In this document: positions 8,022-16,142 of the stretch, piece after piece
Position numbering within the stretch: position 1 is the first letter of the stretch
How the letters are laid out: each line of letters starts with the position of its first letter
Source of the DNA: Caryophanon sp.
GTDB lineage: Bacteria; Bacillota; Bacilli; Bacillales_A; Planococcaceae
Length of the DNA stretch: 64,000 nt
Assembly: GCA_018384745.1 (NCBI GenBank)
Contig: JAHAYH010000014.1
Span: 1 to 64,000, forward strand
Direction of reading: 5' to 3'
Notes under the pieces: model-generated
Told to the model about the DNA's origin: nothing
Database searches by the model: none
What the model saw: the letters and a program-made list of their open reading frames with translations, nothing else
Program-made: the position numbers and the translations under genes

Positions 8022-8672
8022 TTATTGGAAGTTATATCCATCTTCACCAGTAATTAAAGCTTTGGACCAGTTTTCATATTGGTCTGCATCAGCTTGAAGC
8101 TGCTCTACAGTACGCCATTGAACATCAGTAAGTTCTTCAGCACATTGCTTCATGTCTTCCATGTCTTGATCATTCAGATCAATCACAGCAACAATGCCAA
8201 AGTGAACCATACCTACTGTATTAGTGTAATCCACAATACAGTGTTTAAAGTTTACACGCTGGCTGAATTTCTCTAGATCCAGACCTAGCTCTTCTTTAAG
8301 TTCACGCTTGGCAGCATCAAGAATAACTTGGGTAATAGTTTTACCAGGTTCAGCATCGGTATCATCTACATGGCCGCCAAAGCCCAAGCTTCGTGTACCG
8401 TGCAAACGTGTTTCTGCTCCCTTACTGCGTGAATAAGTCAGATAGGAGCCTTTATACTTAACCAGCATGTAAGGAAGTACCTGCGGTGTGCTAAGTGCTT
8501 TAGAAAAGTTAGGCATATCTTTACCATCTACTTCACTACGTTTATGGAAGGAAAAGTGCTGCTCTTCAATCCAATTCATGTTAAAGCGGGAAATCATGCG
8601 TTTACCTGTTTGAGGGATCACACCCCAGGTAGCCAGTAAAGCAAGTTGAATGCAAAGAACGATACCGTCCAT
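8022..8672 (-). CDS. NUDIX-family hydrolase
   Basis: 216 residues. The segment FGGHVDDTD...AAKRELKEELGL at about 120-155 contains the REUxEExGU core of the Nudix box, which binds the metal for hydrolysis of a nucleoside diphosphate-linked substrate. The front half is stretched compared with the usual GX5EX7REUXEEXGU spacing, and the first glutamate is replaced by Gln in this alignment. The first 30 residues are hydrophobic, but the rest is soluble. It starts in the stop codon of the P-loop gene upstream and is the last gene of the leftward block. The substrate is unknown. Confidence 0.8.
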   Translation of the reverse strand: MDGIVLCIQLALLATWGVIPQTGKRMISRFNMNWIEEQHFSFHKRSEVDGKDMPNFSKALSTPQVLPYMLVKYKGSYLTYSRSKGAETRLHGTRSLGFGGHVDDTDAEPGKTITQVILDAAKRELKEELGLDLEKFSQRVNFKHCIVDYTNTVGMVHFGIVAVIDLNDQDMEDMKQCAEELTDVQWRTVEQLQADADQYENWSKALITGEDGYNFQ

Positions 8673-9250
8673 TAATAGACTCCAGAGTTTTTAAGAATAA
8701 AGTTAATACGTTGGTCCAGGTCAGTAATCCATACAGGAATAACATAAGCTGTAGTACGCATGTTAAGTTCATAAACTACACCTAGATAAATGTAGTTAAG
8801 ATGGTTTACGTAGCCGGGTTGAGGTGCAGCTGATTTAGGGTTGTGCTCTAAAGGAATACCCGGCTGTACCAGGAATACTTTATGAAAGTAGTGATTGGTC
8901 AGTGCATGGCAATCAGCAATATATTTTTGAAGCCATAGCTCATCATCACGATCAAGTACATTAGAGTTAGCCAGTGAGACTGTATAACCAATGAGATCTA
9001 GAGGTGTACGGTCATAAATGATATTACCATTGGCAGATGCTGCCAGCAGTTCTGCCATATAGTTGAGTAAACCTTCTTGTATCTGACGACGTTCTTTAAA
9101 GGTGTAATCCTGTTTTGATGAATCAAAGCCAAGAATGCGTTGTGCTTCTGATAACTGTACCTGCATAAAACGAATGCCACTGGCTTCGGCAGTAGCCTTG
9201 GCCAGTGTAGTTTTACCGGTACGGTGTGCACCAAGTAAACCTATAATCAT
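8672..9250 (-). CDS. P-loop kinase-like ATPase (AAA_28 / NadR-like)
   Basis: 192 residues starting directly with a P-loop, GLLGAHRTGKTTLAKA (Walker A GAHRTGKTT). IIYDRTPLDLIGY near residue 78 is the Asp-Arg motif seen in NadR-type and nucleoside/nucleotide kinase-like proteins. The size and placement of motifs fit a small-molecule kinase, perhaps acting on a nucleoside or cofactor. The neighbouring NUDIX gene (overlap of one base) is compatible with nucleotide or NAD metabolism. The substrate cannot be read from the sequence. Confidence 0.7.
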   Translation of the reverse strand: MIIGLLGAHRTGKTTLAKATAEASGIRFMQVQLSEAQRILGFDSSKQDYTFKERRQIQEGLLNYMAELLAASANGNIIYDRTPLDLIGYTVSLANSNVLDRDDELWLQKYIADCHALTNHYFHKVFLVQPGIPLEHNPKSAAPQPGYVNHLNYIYLGVVYELNMRTTAYVIPVWITDLDQRINFILKNSGVY

Positions 9251-9678
9251 TTACGTGGAACTCTTTTAGTAGCAGGACGTGCACGGGCAGGTGCATCTAT
9301 GTGTAGGGTTGCATCTATTGGTTCGGGTTGCACCATTTGGCTTTCGTACTGACTTTCGTACTCAGTGCGTTCCTGTTCTTCAAGCTCTTGTACACGACGA
9401 GAGATCTGATCCACTTCTGTATTAATAATACTAAGTAGTGCATTAAGGTCTTCCGGTTGTTCTAACTTTTCAGAGTATGAACGAATAGCTGCAGACAATG
9501 CTGCTACAGCACCAGATACGTTCATGCCATCGGAGGTAGTAGAAGTAATGGTGTTACCTTCAATAGATACAATAATAAAGTGATCTGTATCCTTTACTGC
9601 ATTTAGAACACGGATGTTCTTTTGAGATTCGGAAATGGTTTTTTCCAATGTTTGGATAAGGTCTTGATTGTTTGACAT
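9247..9678 (-). CDS. Hypothetical coiled-coil protein
   Basis: 143 residues, overlapping the P-loop gene by four bases (ATGA). Residues 1-25 and 75-115 are helical and charged (VDQISRRVQELEEQERTEYE). The C-terminal 25 residues are Pro/Ala/Arg-rich and probably disordered (APARARPATKRVPRK). I do not recognise a family. A hairpin at 9703-9720 separates it from the holin candidate upstream. Confidence 0.65.
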   Translation of the reverse strand: MSNNQDLIQTLEKTISESQKNIRVLNAVKDTDHFIIVSIEGNTITSTTSDGMNVSGAVAALSAAIRSYSEKLEQPEDLNALLSIINTEVDQISRRVQELEEQERTEYESQYESQMVQPEPIDATLHIDAPARARPATKRVPRK

Positions 9679-9702
9679 GGCTTCTATTCCTAGAGTGTGA
9701 AA

Positions 9703-9720
9703 AATCCCCTTTCGGGGATT
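9703..9720 (-). terminator. Terminator after holin candidate
   Basis: Stem aatcccc / ggggatt with loop tttc, followed on the minus strand by TTTTCAC. Confidence 0.75.
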
Positions 9721-9743
9721 ATGATGGTGGTATTTTTAATGCT

Positions 9744-10034
9744 TCAAGGTTGGATTTTATCCTGTAGCTTCTGGATGAATCTTGCACCAGCATGAATGGC
9801 AACTGCCGTATAAACGCTTTGAGGTACAAGCTCATGAACCAGAGTAACGAAAGGGTACATCTCCCAAGCAACTAAAGCAACGAGGAGTGAAGAACTAACT
9901 TCTGAGTAGTACCACATTGCATTGGCTTTACTCTTCTTCCTTGCTAGTTTTTTTACAATGCTGTTAAAGATGCTCACACATACAATAACAGCAGCGATAA
10001 GATTTGCCCAAGCATCAGGATCTACATGAAACAT
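9744..10034 (-). CDS. Putative holin (three membrane segments)
   Basis: 96 residues with three hydrophobic segments: about 10-26 (NLIAAVIVCVSIFNSIV), 46-66 (SSLLVALVAWEMYPFVTLV) and 72-86. Basic residues lie between the first two (KKLARKKSK). Size and topology fit a class I holin, the small membrane protein that opens the inner membrane for the endolysin. It stands alone between a divergent gene and a terminator, far from the amidase/spanin cassette, so the call rests on topology only. An unrelated small membrane protein is possible. Confidence 0.5.
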   Translation of the reverse strand: MFHVDPDAWANLIAAVIVCVSIFNSIVKKLARKKSKANAMWYYSEVSSSLLVALVAWEMYPFVTLVHELVPQSVYTAVAIHAGARFIQKLQDKIQP

Positions 10035-10152
10035 TAAGATTCCCCAAGATTTGATGCTTGAGAGATTTTATGATCTTTTTTACTTAATAGCTATCGCATA
10101 AGTAAATTAATGATAATATTGGGACTCCTGAAAACTCAATTGAGGATTTGAC

Positions 10153-10332
10153 ATGAGTTTAGTGATTGAAAATGAAGGTGCAGTAGATTCTGCTGAAGGT
10201 ACTGTATTCGGTGCCCAAACAGGTCCACGTACTATTGGTGATTTGCTTGGTGAATCTAATGATCTGCTTCCACTATACCGTGGCGGTGCAATGATCATTA
10301 CTGCTGAAGAAGAGCTTCCTGTAGCTCCTTAA
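10153..10332 (+). CDS. Isolated 59-residue ORF on the opposite strand
   Basis: Too short for the track. The ATG at 10153 is preceded by gagga six bases upstream and gives MSLVIENEGAVDSAEGTVFG... ending ELPVAP. The product is acidic and rich in small residues, with no membrane segment and no recognised family. It is the only rightward gene inside the leftward block. It has its own upstream region (10035-10152) and its own terminator at 10348-10372, so it looks like a separately transcribed unit. Confidence 0.6.
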   Translation: MSLVIENEGAVDSAEGTVFGAQTGPRTIGDLLGESNDLLPLYRGGAMIITAEEELPVAP

Positions 10333-10347
10333 CAGTAAACCAAAAGA

Positions 10348-10372
10348 AAGAGGCGTTAAGCCTCTTTTTTAT
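10348..10372. terminator. Terminator, usable on both strands
   Basis: Stem aagaggc / gcctctt with loop gttaa and T6 to the right. It ends the isolated rightward gene. It also overlaps the stop of the leftward gene at 10356, where A-rich sequence on the other side gives a T-tract on the minus strand. Confidence 0.85.
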
Positions 10373-10694
10373 TTCTTAAGTTCCGGATGAAGTCTGCAAC
10401 TGCCAGTAACTCTGATGAGGTGCTCTTATAACGAAATTGCTGAATAACAGCATTAGCATCATCAATACTTTTACAGTAGGCTTCATAAGCCTGATAGTGA
10501 TCTAAATCCTTAAATACACTGACTTCCCATTGTGTGTAATTAGGATGATGGGTACGTGCTTTTTGGATACTGATGACTTCACGGGAATCCTTCAGTTTTA
10601 CCCATTTAGATCCTCTAGACTCTACTACGTAGGTTTGTCCTTTTAGTACTACAGTATTACCTGGTTTAAGTTTTAGTAGGTCTTCACTACTCAT
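10356..10694 (-). CDS. Hypothetical protein
   Basis: The frame opens at 10715, but the ATG at 10694 (MSSEDLLKLKPGN) sits at the stop of the upstream gene and is the more natural start, giving 112 residues. An N-terminal KOW/SH3-like beta segment (GNTVVLKGQTYVVESRGSKWVKL) is followed by a helical C-terminal half. No family recognised. Confidence 0.6.
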   Translation of the reverse strand: MSSEDLLKLKPGNTVVLKGQTYVVESRGSKWVKLKDSREVISIQKARTHHPNYTQWEVSVFKDLDHYQAYEAYCKSIDDANAVIQQFRYKSTSSELLAVADFIRNLRNKKEA

Positions 10695-11067
10695 CGACTT
10701 CATCATCTGCTCCAAAGTTGATTAACTGTAATTGAATGAATTTCAGAAAGTCCTGAATCTCTTGATCCGATTTCTTAGATTTAATCAGATGGCTTACATC
10801 TATACTGAAGTTTGGAATAACTCTACGTACGTTATCGTAATCGTCTTCTAGAATGATAGCGCTGCCATCTATCCAGAGTTCATGATCATTGAATAAACGG
10901 CATAAGTCTGTGTCATCCTTAGTGAACTGGACCGAGAATGTATCTTCGTTATCGTCTTCGTCCCGAGGATAGTCATCATCAATATCATACTTAATGGGTA
11001 CACCATCATAGTCGTCAATGAGTGAGTTGGCGACTGCCATAATTCGTTCAAGTCTTACTGATTGCAT
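10687..11067 (-). CDS. Hypothetical acidic protein
   Basis: 126 residues with a very acidic region at 18-42 (DDYPRDEDDNEDTF) and acidic C-terminus (GADDEVDE). Such DNA-mimic-like charge is common among small early phage proteins that bind host enzymes, but there is no family match I can name. It overlaps the genes on both sides. Confidence 0.6.
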   Translation of the reverse strand: MQSVRLERIMAVANSLIDDYDGVPIKYDIDDDYPRDEDDNEDTFSVQFTKDDTDLCRLFNDHELWIDGSAIILEDDYDNVRRVIPNFSIDVSHLIKSKKSDQEIQDFLKFIQLQLINFGADDEVDE

Positions 11068-11297
11068 GGTTCACTTCCTAAAGTAGTTACGTCTTCAACC
11101 GGTACGATATAGAAACCCTCTTTATCTACTTCGTACATAGAATCTAATTTGTCGTACTCTGCCTGGCTATCGCCAAGCTGTACGTAATAGAAGGTTTCAT
11201 CATCTGGGTGAAGAAGGTTATTGGTTTTGAATGCGGGTGAGTTTGAATAATCGAAGGTGTATTTAGTACGTTCGATAGTCATGTAATGACGGTACAT
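11055..11297 (-). CDS. Hypothetical small protein
   Basis: 80 residues, aromatic-rich (FDYSNSPAF, DETFYYVQLGD), overlapping the next gene by 13 bases. It is the first gene after the terminator that follows DNA polymerase. A second in-frame ATG gives MTIERTKYTF and could be the start. No family recognised. Confidence 0.55.
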   Translation of the reverse strand: MYRHYMTIERTKYTFDYSNSPAFKTNNLLHPDDETFYYVQLGDSQAEYDKLDSMYEVDKEGFYIVPVEDVTTLGSEPCNQ

Positions 11298-11314
11298 TAG
11301 TTACCTCATTAAGT

Positions 11315-11333
11315 AAGGGGCCTAAGCCCCTTT
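11315..11333 (-). terminator. Terminator after DNA polymerase
   Basis: Stem aaggggc / gcccctt with loop ctaa, followed on the minus strand by ACTTAATG. It ends the helicase-polymerase transcript. Confidence 0.75.
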
Positions 11334-11335
11334 GG

Positions 11336-14173
11336 TTAAATGATTCCTTTCTCTTTAAGATAGGCAATGTGCTTCTCTTTAAGTTCCAGGATGGTTTGTG
11401 CATCTGCACCATTTGGAATGGTAAATGGGTAAGCCCAGTTAGGATATGCAATATCCAGTTCTGCACCAATCTTCACACGGTCATGTGCAATGAGCGGATC
11501 TTCCTGCCATTGCATTTCTGTGATCAGATGTTTATTTACAAACATGATGGCATCTAGGTCATCATAAGTGATGTAGTAAGATGCATCGTGAATAGGTGCA
11601 ATCGGGAATATTTCATACTTAAACTTAGAGTTCCAGACATGGTTCATAAATGCCACCATAGCCCGGTTATTTAACTGGCCATAAGACTGACCAATTGCAT
11701 TACCTAAAGTACGTTCATCTTCACTGGTTCCTCTTGCTTGATAGCTTGATTTACGGATGGTATTGCTCAGTAAAGGGCAACGTAAACGTAAACCAAAGGC
11801 CAATGTGATGTAGCCTAAGTTTGCTGCTTCATCAATACGGCGCTGAACATACTCATCTGATTCGATGTACAGGGTATGATAGTTACCATAGATTTCTCTG
11901 GCTTCTTTCTTACTAAATCCAAACTTCTCTACCAGTCCGTGTTCAGAACCGCCGTAAGTCATCATAAAGGTTGGAGCCTTAGAATCATGACGTACAGGGT
12001 CAAACAGTTTCTTGATAGAGTTAATAGAACTAACACAATCAAGAATGCCAGGTACACGGTGAGGGAAGTATGAGAATGCTCGGATGGAGTGGCCATCATA
12101 CTTACTTGAGTTACCAATCTTGGTTATAGAAGTGGATTTACCCACGTCCTCACAAGTTTTAAGTAAGTTGTCATACTGACTATCAAATGGAAATACATCA
12201 TCATTGTTCTTACAGTGTATTGCTGCAAAGTCTTTTACTTTGATGACATCACCACGGAAGATTACTTCTGCATCATCACGCATGATATAGGTGCCATTGT
12301 CGCCTTTTACCTGGTAAATCTCATGGCCTAAGTACACCTTCATTTTGTTGGTGTCTTTAGACAAGAGTGCAGAGATATAATCTTCTAAACTGTTGAAGTC
12401 TGAGAAGGTGAAGATCTTACCTTCTGGTGCCTGGAAGATACTCTTAATGGCTTTACCATAGGTTGAACCACTTGGTAAGTTCTGAAGGTTTGGATCACTA
12501 CTGCTTAAGCGACCTGACTTTACTCTGGCAATATTAAAGCTGCCATGTAAGTAGCGTCTACCATCTGCTTTTAACATCCCTTCAGCAAATGCTTTCATGA
12601 ATGTATTAATCACTGTACACAGCTCAGAATAGTCAATGATGTTCTGGAGTAATTCCTTTACTTCAATGTCTTCTGTCTGGTGGATTAATAGCTTAATGGT
12701 ATCTGCATCAGTTTTAGGTTCCTTAGCTGGAGTCAGCTTTAGTACCGGTAACTTAAGTACACCATGTAGAAGTACTTGCAGCTGGTTTGAACTTCCGGGA
12801 TTGAAAACCAGATCATCAAAGTCATCTGCAGATTTACGAAGCTTCTTCAGTTTGGCGTTGGCTTTCTCCACCTCCTTATCAATCAGAATATCTTCAGCTG
12901 CTAATACATAGTCAGATTCAAGAATCTTTACCTTAAGGTCTTCACGCATAGTATTGAGTTCAGTATCTACTTCAATACGGCGTTCTTCATTCATAGGCAT
13001 GCCATGAAGTTCTGTAACCAGAAGTACACGCTGCATATCCAAGAAGTCTTGATATACAGTATCCTGCTTTTCAGCAAACATCTGATCCCAATACTTATCC
13101 TTAACCCATAAGTTACAGCAGCTATCTGTCAAGTTATAACGAAGTAACTGGAATGGTTCGATCTTCAGAACATTCTTAATGTTGTCTTCACCATAGTCAC
13201 CTGCATACTCATAGGCCAAGCCTTTAAGTGTCAGGTCAGGACGTGTCGTACTGTTTAGGCATAGGAATGCAATCATCCGTGTGTCATCCCAATTACGTGT
13301 CAGATGGAGTACACCATCTACCATGTTCTTGTGATCTAACGGGTGGTCCATGTAAAGTTCCCAGACCAATTGTTTTAAGTCATAGGAACCACCATGGAAA
13401 GTGATGTTGCCTTCATATGTATCGAAGAACTCACGTAGGAGCTTACGTACACGATGGTTCTTAATGTTGGCACCATAGATACCAGCTTCTGGTGTAATGG
13501 GCTTATAGTCCACTAGAAAGGACACACCAGCACTAATAGAAGTAGCGAATGCAATAGATGCAATTCCTGCTTCCCCTAATCGTAAGCTGAAGGTTTCAAT
13601 ATCTACACCTAGTTCTTCAAACTGGTGCAGACGTTTCAGTTCTTTCCGAATCTGATCATACGTAACAGGGTAACGCTCATCAGTGAACTCTAGATTAATA
13701 CGAGAAGATACTGTGCCACCATATGCTGCAATCATAGTGTTATTGGCCAGTTCAATTTTCTCAGTCTGGTTTGGGTTATAAGCCAGGCTAGAATAGTTGA
13801 CTGTGTAAACCACATTGATGTGTTCTAGCCCTGGAATCGTACAAGGTACTGCATGATCCAGATTGGCTTCTGCTTTGGCCTGTTTAGTAATGTACTTATA
13901 GTAGTTACTGTCTGCACATAAGATATGTTTTACCCCGGTTCCCTGTAGTACAGGCACCAAGGCTTCTACATGATCTTTCATAAGGTTTTTTGTGACCTTA
14001 TTATTGTGATACATCAAGGTTGCAGCCATGATTGCGGTGTCTGGGATACCTCCTAGAATCATTGGATTGGCATAATAATTTTCAATCATGCGTTGAGAAA
14101 AAGAGGTATCTTTAATCAGAATTGCTACATCGAATTGTGACTGCCCTTTATCACAAATCTTGTATAGGTTCAT
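11336..14173 (-). CDS. DNA polymerase, family A with 3'-5' exonuclease
   Basis: 945 residues; replicates the phage genome. The proofreading domain is seen at Asp191 and Glu193 (GVDIETFSL, Exo I), FHGGSYDLKQL (Exo II region) and later acidic residues. The polymerase domain carries motif A as FSDFNSLED (most relatives have DYSQIE), motif B as KAPTFMMTYGG and motif C as PIHDAS, where Ala replaces the usual Glu of HDE. Between motifs A and B lies an insertion with beta-strands (YQVKGDNGTYIMRDD) before DGHSIRAFSYF, as I recall for polymerases of N4 and SPO1-type phages. It is slightly longer than N4 gp39. The start overlaps the upstream gene by four bases. Confidence 0.93.
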   Translation of the reverse strand: MNLYKICDKGQSQFDVAILIKDTSFSQRMIENYYANPMILGGIPDTAIMAATLMYHNNKVTKNLMKDHVEALVPVLQGTGVKHILCADSNYYKYITKQAKAEANLDHAVPCTIPGLEHINVVYTVNYSSLAYNPNQTEKIELANNTMIAAYGGTVSSRINLEFTDERYPVTYDQIRKELKRLHQFEELGVDIETFSLRLGEAGIASIAFATSISAGVSFLVDYKPITPEAGIYGANIKNHRVRKLLREFFDTYEGNITFHGGSYDLKQLVWELYMDHPLDHKNMVDGVLHLTRNWDDTRMIAFLCLNSTTRPDLTLKGLAYEYAGDYGEDNIKNVLKIEPFQLLRYNLTDSCCNLWVKDKYWDQMFAEKQDTVYQDFLDMQRVLLVTELHGMPMNEERRIEVDTELNTMREDLKVKILESDYVLAAEDILIDKEVEKANAKLKKLRKSADDFDDLVFNPGSSNQLQVLLHGVLKLPVLKLTPAKEPKTDADTIKLLIHQTEDIEVKELLQNIIDYSELCTVINTFMKAFAEGMLKADGRRYLHGSFNIARVKSGRLSSSDPNLQNLPSGSTYGKAIKSIFQAPEGKIFTFSDFNSLEDYISALLSKDTNKMKVYLGHEIYQVKGDNGTYIMRDDAEVIFRGDVIKVKDFAAIHCKNNDDVFPFDSQYDNLLKTCEDVGKSTSITKIGNSSKYDGHSIRAFSYFPHRVPGILDCVSSINSIKKLFDPVRHDSKAPTFMMTYGGSEHGLVEKFGFSKKEAREIYGNYHTLYIESDEYVQRRIDEAANLGYITLAFGLRLRCPLLSNTIRKSSYQARGTSEDERTLGNAIGQSYGQLNNRAMVAFMNHVWNSKFKYEIFPIAPIHDASYYITYDDLDAIMFVNKHLITEMQWQEDPLIAHDRVKIGAELDIAYPNWAYPFTIPNGADAQTILELKEKHIAYLKEKGII

Positions 14174-14706
14174 ATAAGCTTGCTCACTGTAATGAAGTTT
14201 TCAATATTAAAAGCCAGGGCATACTGATCAATAATCTGATCTGCACGTTCCCGGCTTATGCCTTTGGCTGTGTTTAGAGAAACGAAGTCTACCTCATCTG
14301 AAACCATATTCATAATGTGATCAGGGATAACCTGACCTACTTCTTCAATGGTTTTTGCTTCTCTAAATACAACCGAAATCATGTTCTTAAAGCTGCGAAG
14401 AGTTAATTCCCATTCATCTTCATACCGCTTTCGCATGCGTTTGAATCCCTCTACGAGGTCTTCATGCAGCTCACCGGATTTACGATGTAATACAGATTTC
14501 TTGACAGATTCCACTACGCTTTGAGGGTAGGCATTGCCCTCTACACGGAAGGCAATAAGTTCTTTATCTTCAAGTTCGTTATGCTCTTCCAGATACTCCT
14601 GACAGATAGCATCCCAAGTTTGGTTACGTGCTTGCTCTACACCTTTGATAAATGTAGAGATGAAGATATTCCGTAAACACATAGAGTTTGTTGAATTGAG
14701 TTTCAT
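14170..14706 (-). CDS. Hypothetical replication-block protein (position of N4 gp38)
   Basis: 178 residues, mostly helical and charged. It lies between the helicase and DNA polymerase genes with four-base overlaps on both sides, the same place as gp38 in N4. The conserved position suggests a role in replication, but no domain is recognisable. Confidence 0.7.
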   Translation of the reverse strand: MKLNSTNSMCLRNIFISTFIKGVEQARNQTWDAICQEYLEEHNELEDKELIAFRVEGNAYPQSVVESVKKSVLHRKSGELHEDLVEGFKRMRKRYEDEWELTLRSFKNMISVVFREAKTIEEVGQVIPDHIMNMVSDEVDFVSLNTAKGISRERADQIIDQYALAFNIENFITVSKLI

Positions 14707-15932
14707 AAGTTACCTATTACATGGATTTCCTTCCGTGCACGGCTCATGGCCACGTAAAGTAAACGTGACAATGACTTGCTGGAGGATACGTTAGCGAAAT
14801 CGGAGAGGTCTAGGAACACACGGTCATAGGTACTCCCCTGTGATTTGTGGACAGTACATGCGTACTGAGGTCTGAAGTCTACCCAGGTTGTATCAATGGC
14901 ATAACGCATAGAGTCCTGCATTTTGGCATTGGCATAGTGGATGTGGGCTTTATAATCTTTAGGGATAAACAGGTTCTTAAATCCTGAAGTATCTACATAT
15001 AAACCAGGAATAGTATCCGTAACGGTAATACCATCTATTTCATGGTTTACATGAAACATTCCAGGATCTACCCGAGTAAGGCGTACAGTAGCATCCGTCT
15101 TAATGGATCCCATGGCTCCTTTGAAGAATTTGTTATTTACCATGTAGTCACCTTCTTGGTAACTGGTACGGTTTTCCAGCTCTTCAAATAAGAACTTCGA
15201 TACTTCTAAAGTTCTCTCATTGGTGAATGATAGGAACCGGGCAGATCCTTTTTTAAACGCTTCTACCATGGCATCAGCGAAAGCTTCATTTTCACTATCT
15301 TCATAATGAATAAAGCTCTTACCATCTGGTTTAAGTTCTGGGAACTCACCATCCAGTACATACTGTTTTAAGCTTTCAGCTACTTCTTTAAGTACTGAGG
15401 TTTCTTGTCGTACCTGTTCCTTAAGCTCAATGGTAGGGAATCCTCGGGCAGCTACAGGAATCTTACGACTACCTACTGGTGCCAGTTGTGCATGATCTCC
15501 TACGAAAATAACTGAAGAGCTTGTGCCTATACTCTTCATCAAATAATCCAGAAGTTCTGAATCAATGTAGCTGTACTCATCAATGATAAGCAGAGTGTTC
15601 AGTATAGGAGTGATAGGTGGGTACACTGGTTTACCGTACTGCATTTTAATCTTAAGGAATGAATGGAGGGTTCTACATTCATGGCCTGTGGCTTGTTTAA
15701 GGGAATCTACAGCTTTGTTAGTTGTTGCTGTAACCTCAATCTTTTTAGGGCGGGTATTGGTAAGTCTAAGCGTGGCAGCCCACTGCTTATCCTTCCACAA
15801 GTTAAGGATTTCCTTAATTAGTGTGGTTTTACCTGTACCTGCTGAACCATCTACAACGAGGACTGGATGATCCTCTAACAGCATAAGTTTAGCTGCTTCA
15901 AGGACATTGGTTTGATCTTGGGTTAATGACAT
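14703..15932 (-). CDS. Dda-like SF1 DNA helicase
   Basis: 409 residues. Walker A is VVDGSAGTGKTTLIKE near residue 27-42, Walker B LLIIDEYSYID near 115, motif III VIFVGDHAQLAPVG near 140, and the C-terminal motifs V/VI TVHKSQGSTYDRVFLDL and LYVAMSRARKEI. This is the RecD/Dda layout of a 5'-3' helicase that unwinds DNA ahead of the polymerase. In N4 the equivalent is gp37, next to gp38 and the polymerase. It overlaps the following gene and is preceded by a terminator, so it opens a new unit. Confidence 0.9.
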   Translation of the reverse strand: MSLTQDQTNVLEAAKLMLLEDHPVLVVDGSAGTGKTTLIKEILNLWKDKQWAATLRLTNTRPKKIEVTATTNKAVDSLKQATGHECRTLHSFLKIKMQYGKPVYPPITPILNTLLIIDEYSYIDSELLDYLMKSIGTSSSVIFVGDHAQLAPVGSRKIPVAARGFPTIELKEQVRQETSVLKEVAESLKQYVLDGEFPELKPDGKSFIHYEDSENEAFADAMVEAFKKGSARFLSFTNERTLEVSKFLFEELENRTSYQEGDYMVNNKFFKGAMGSIKTDATVRLTRVDPGMFHVNHEIDGITVTDTIPGLYVDTSGFKNLFIPKDYKAHIHYANAKMQDSMRYAIDTTWVDFRPQYACTVHKSQGSTYDRVFLDLSDFANVSSSKSLSRLLYVAMSRARKEIHVIGNL

Positions 15933-15950
15933 TTTCCGGTTTCCTGAATA

Positions 15951-15973
15951 AGAAAAGCCGGAGTTACCCGGCT
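15951..15973 (-). terminator. Terminator upstream of helicase
   Basis: Stem agccgg / ccggct, followed on the minus strand by TTTTCTTATT. It overlaps the stop codon of the small membrane gene at 15972. Confidence 0.8.
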
Positions 15974-16142
15974 AGTGTTTAACGATAGCTTTTACAATAA
16001 TTAGAAGCCAGTCTCCTACTTCCCTAAGTATAAACATAAATAAGTAGGCGCTTCCTCCTGCTTTGGCTAAAGCATTCCAAAAAGCATCTTCCATGTCATA
16101 GTTAATGAGGAAGAATGATATGAGTATTAAGATGTAGGTCAT
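15972..16142 (-). CDS. Small membrane protein (56 residues, not in track)
   Basis: The ATG at 16142 overlaps the TGA of the VWA gene (ATGA) and the frame MTYILILISFFLINYD... runs to TAG at 15972. It has two hydrophobic helices, at 3-13 and 33-54 (LFMFILREVGDWLLIIVKAI). The coupled start and the terminator right at its stop support expression. Function unknown. Confidence 0.65.
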   Translation of the reverse strand: MTYILILISFFLINYDMEDAFWNALAKAGGSAYLFMFILREVGDWLLIIVKAIVKH

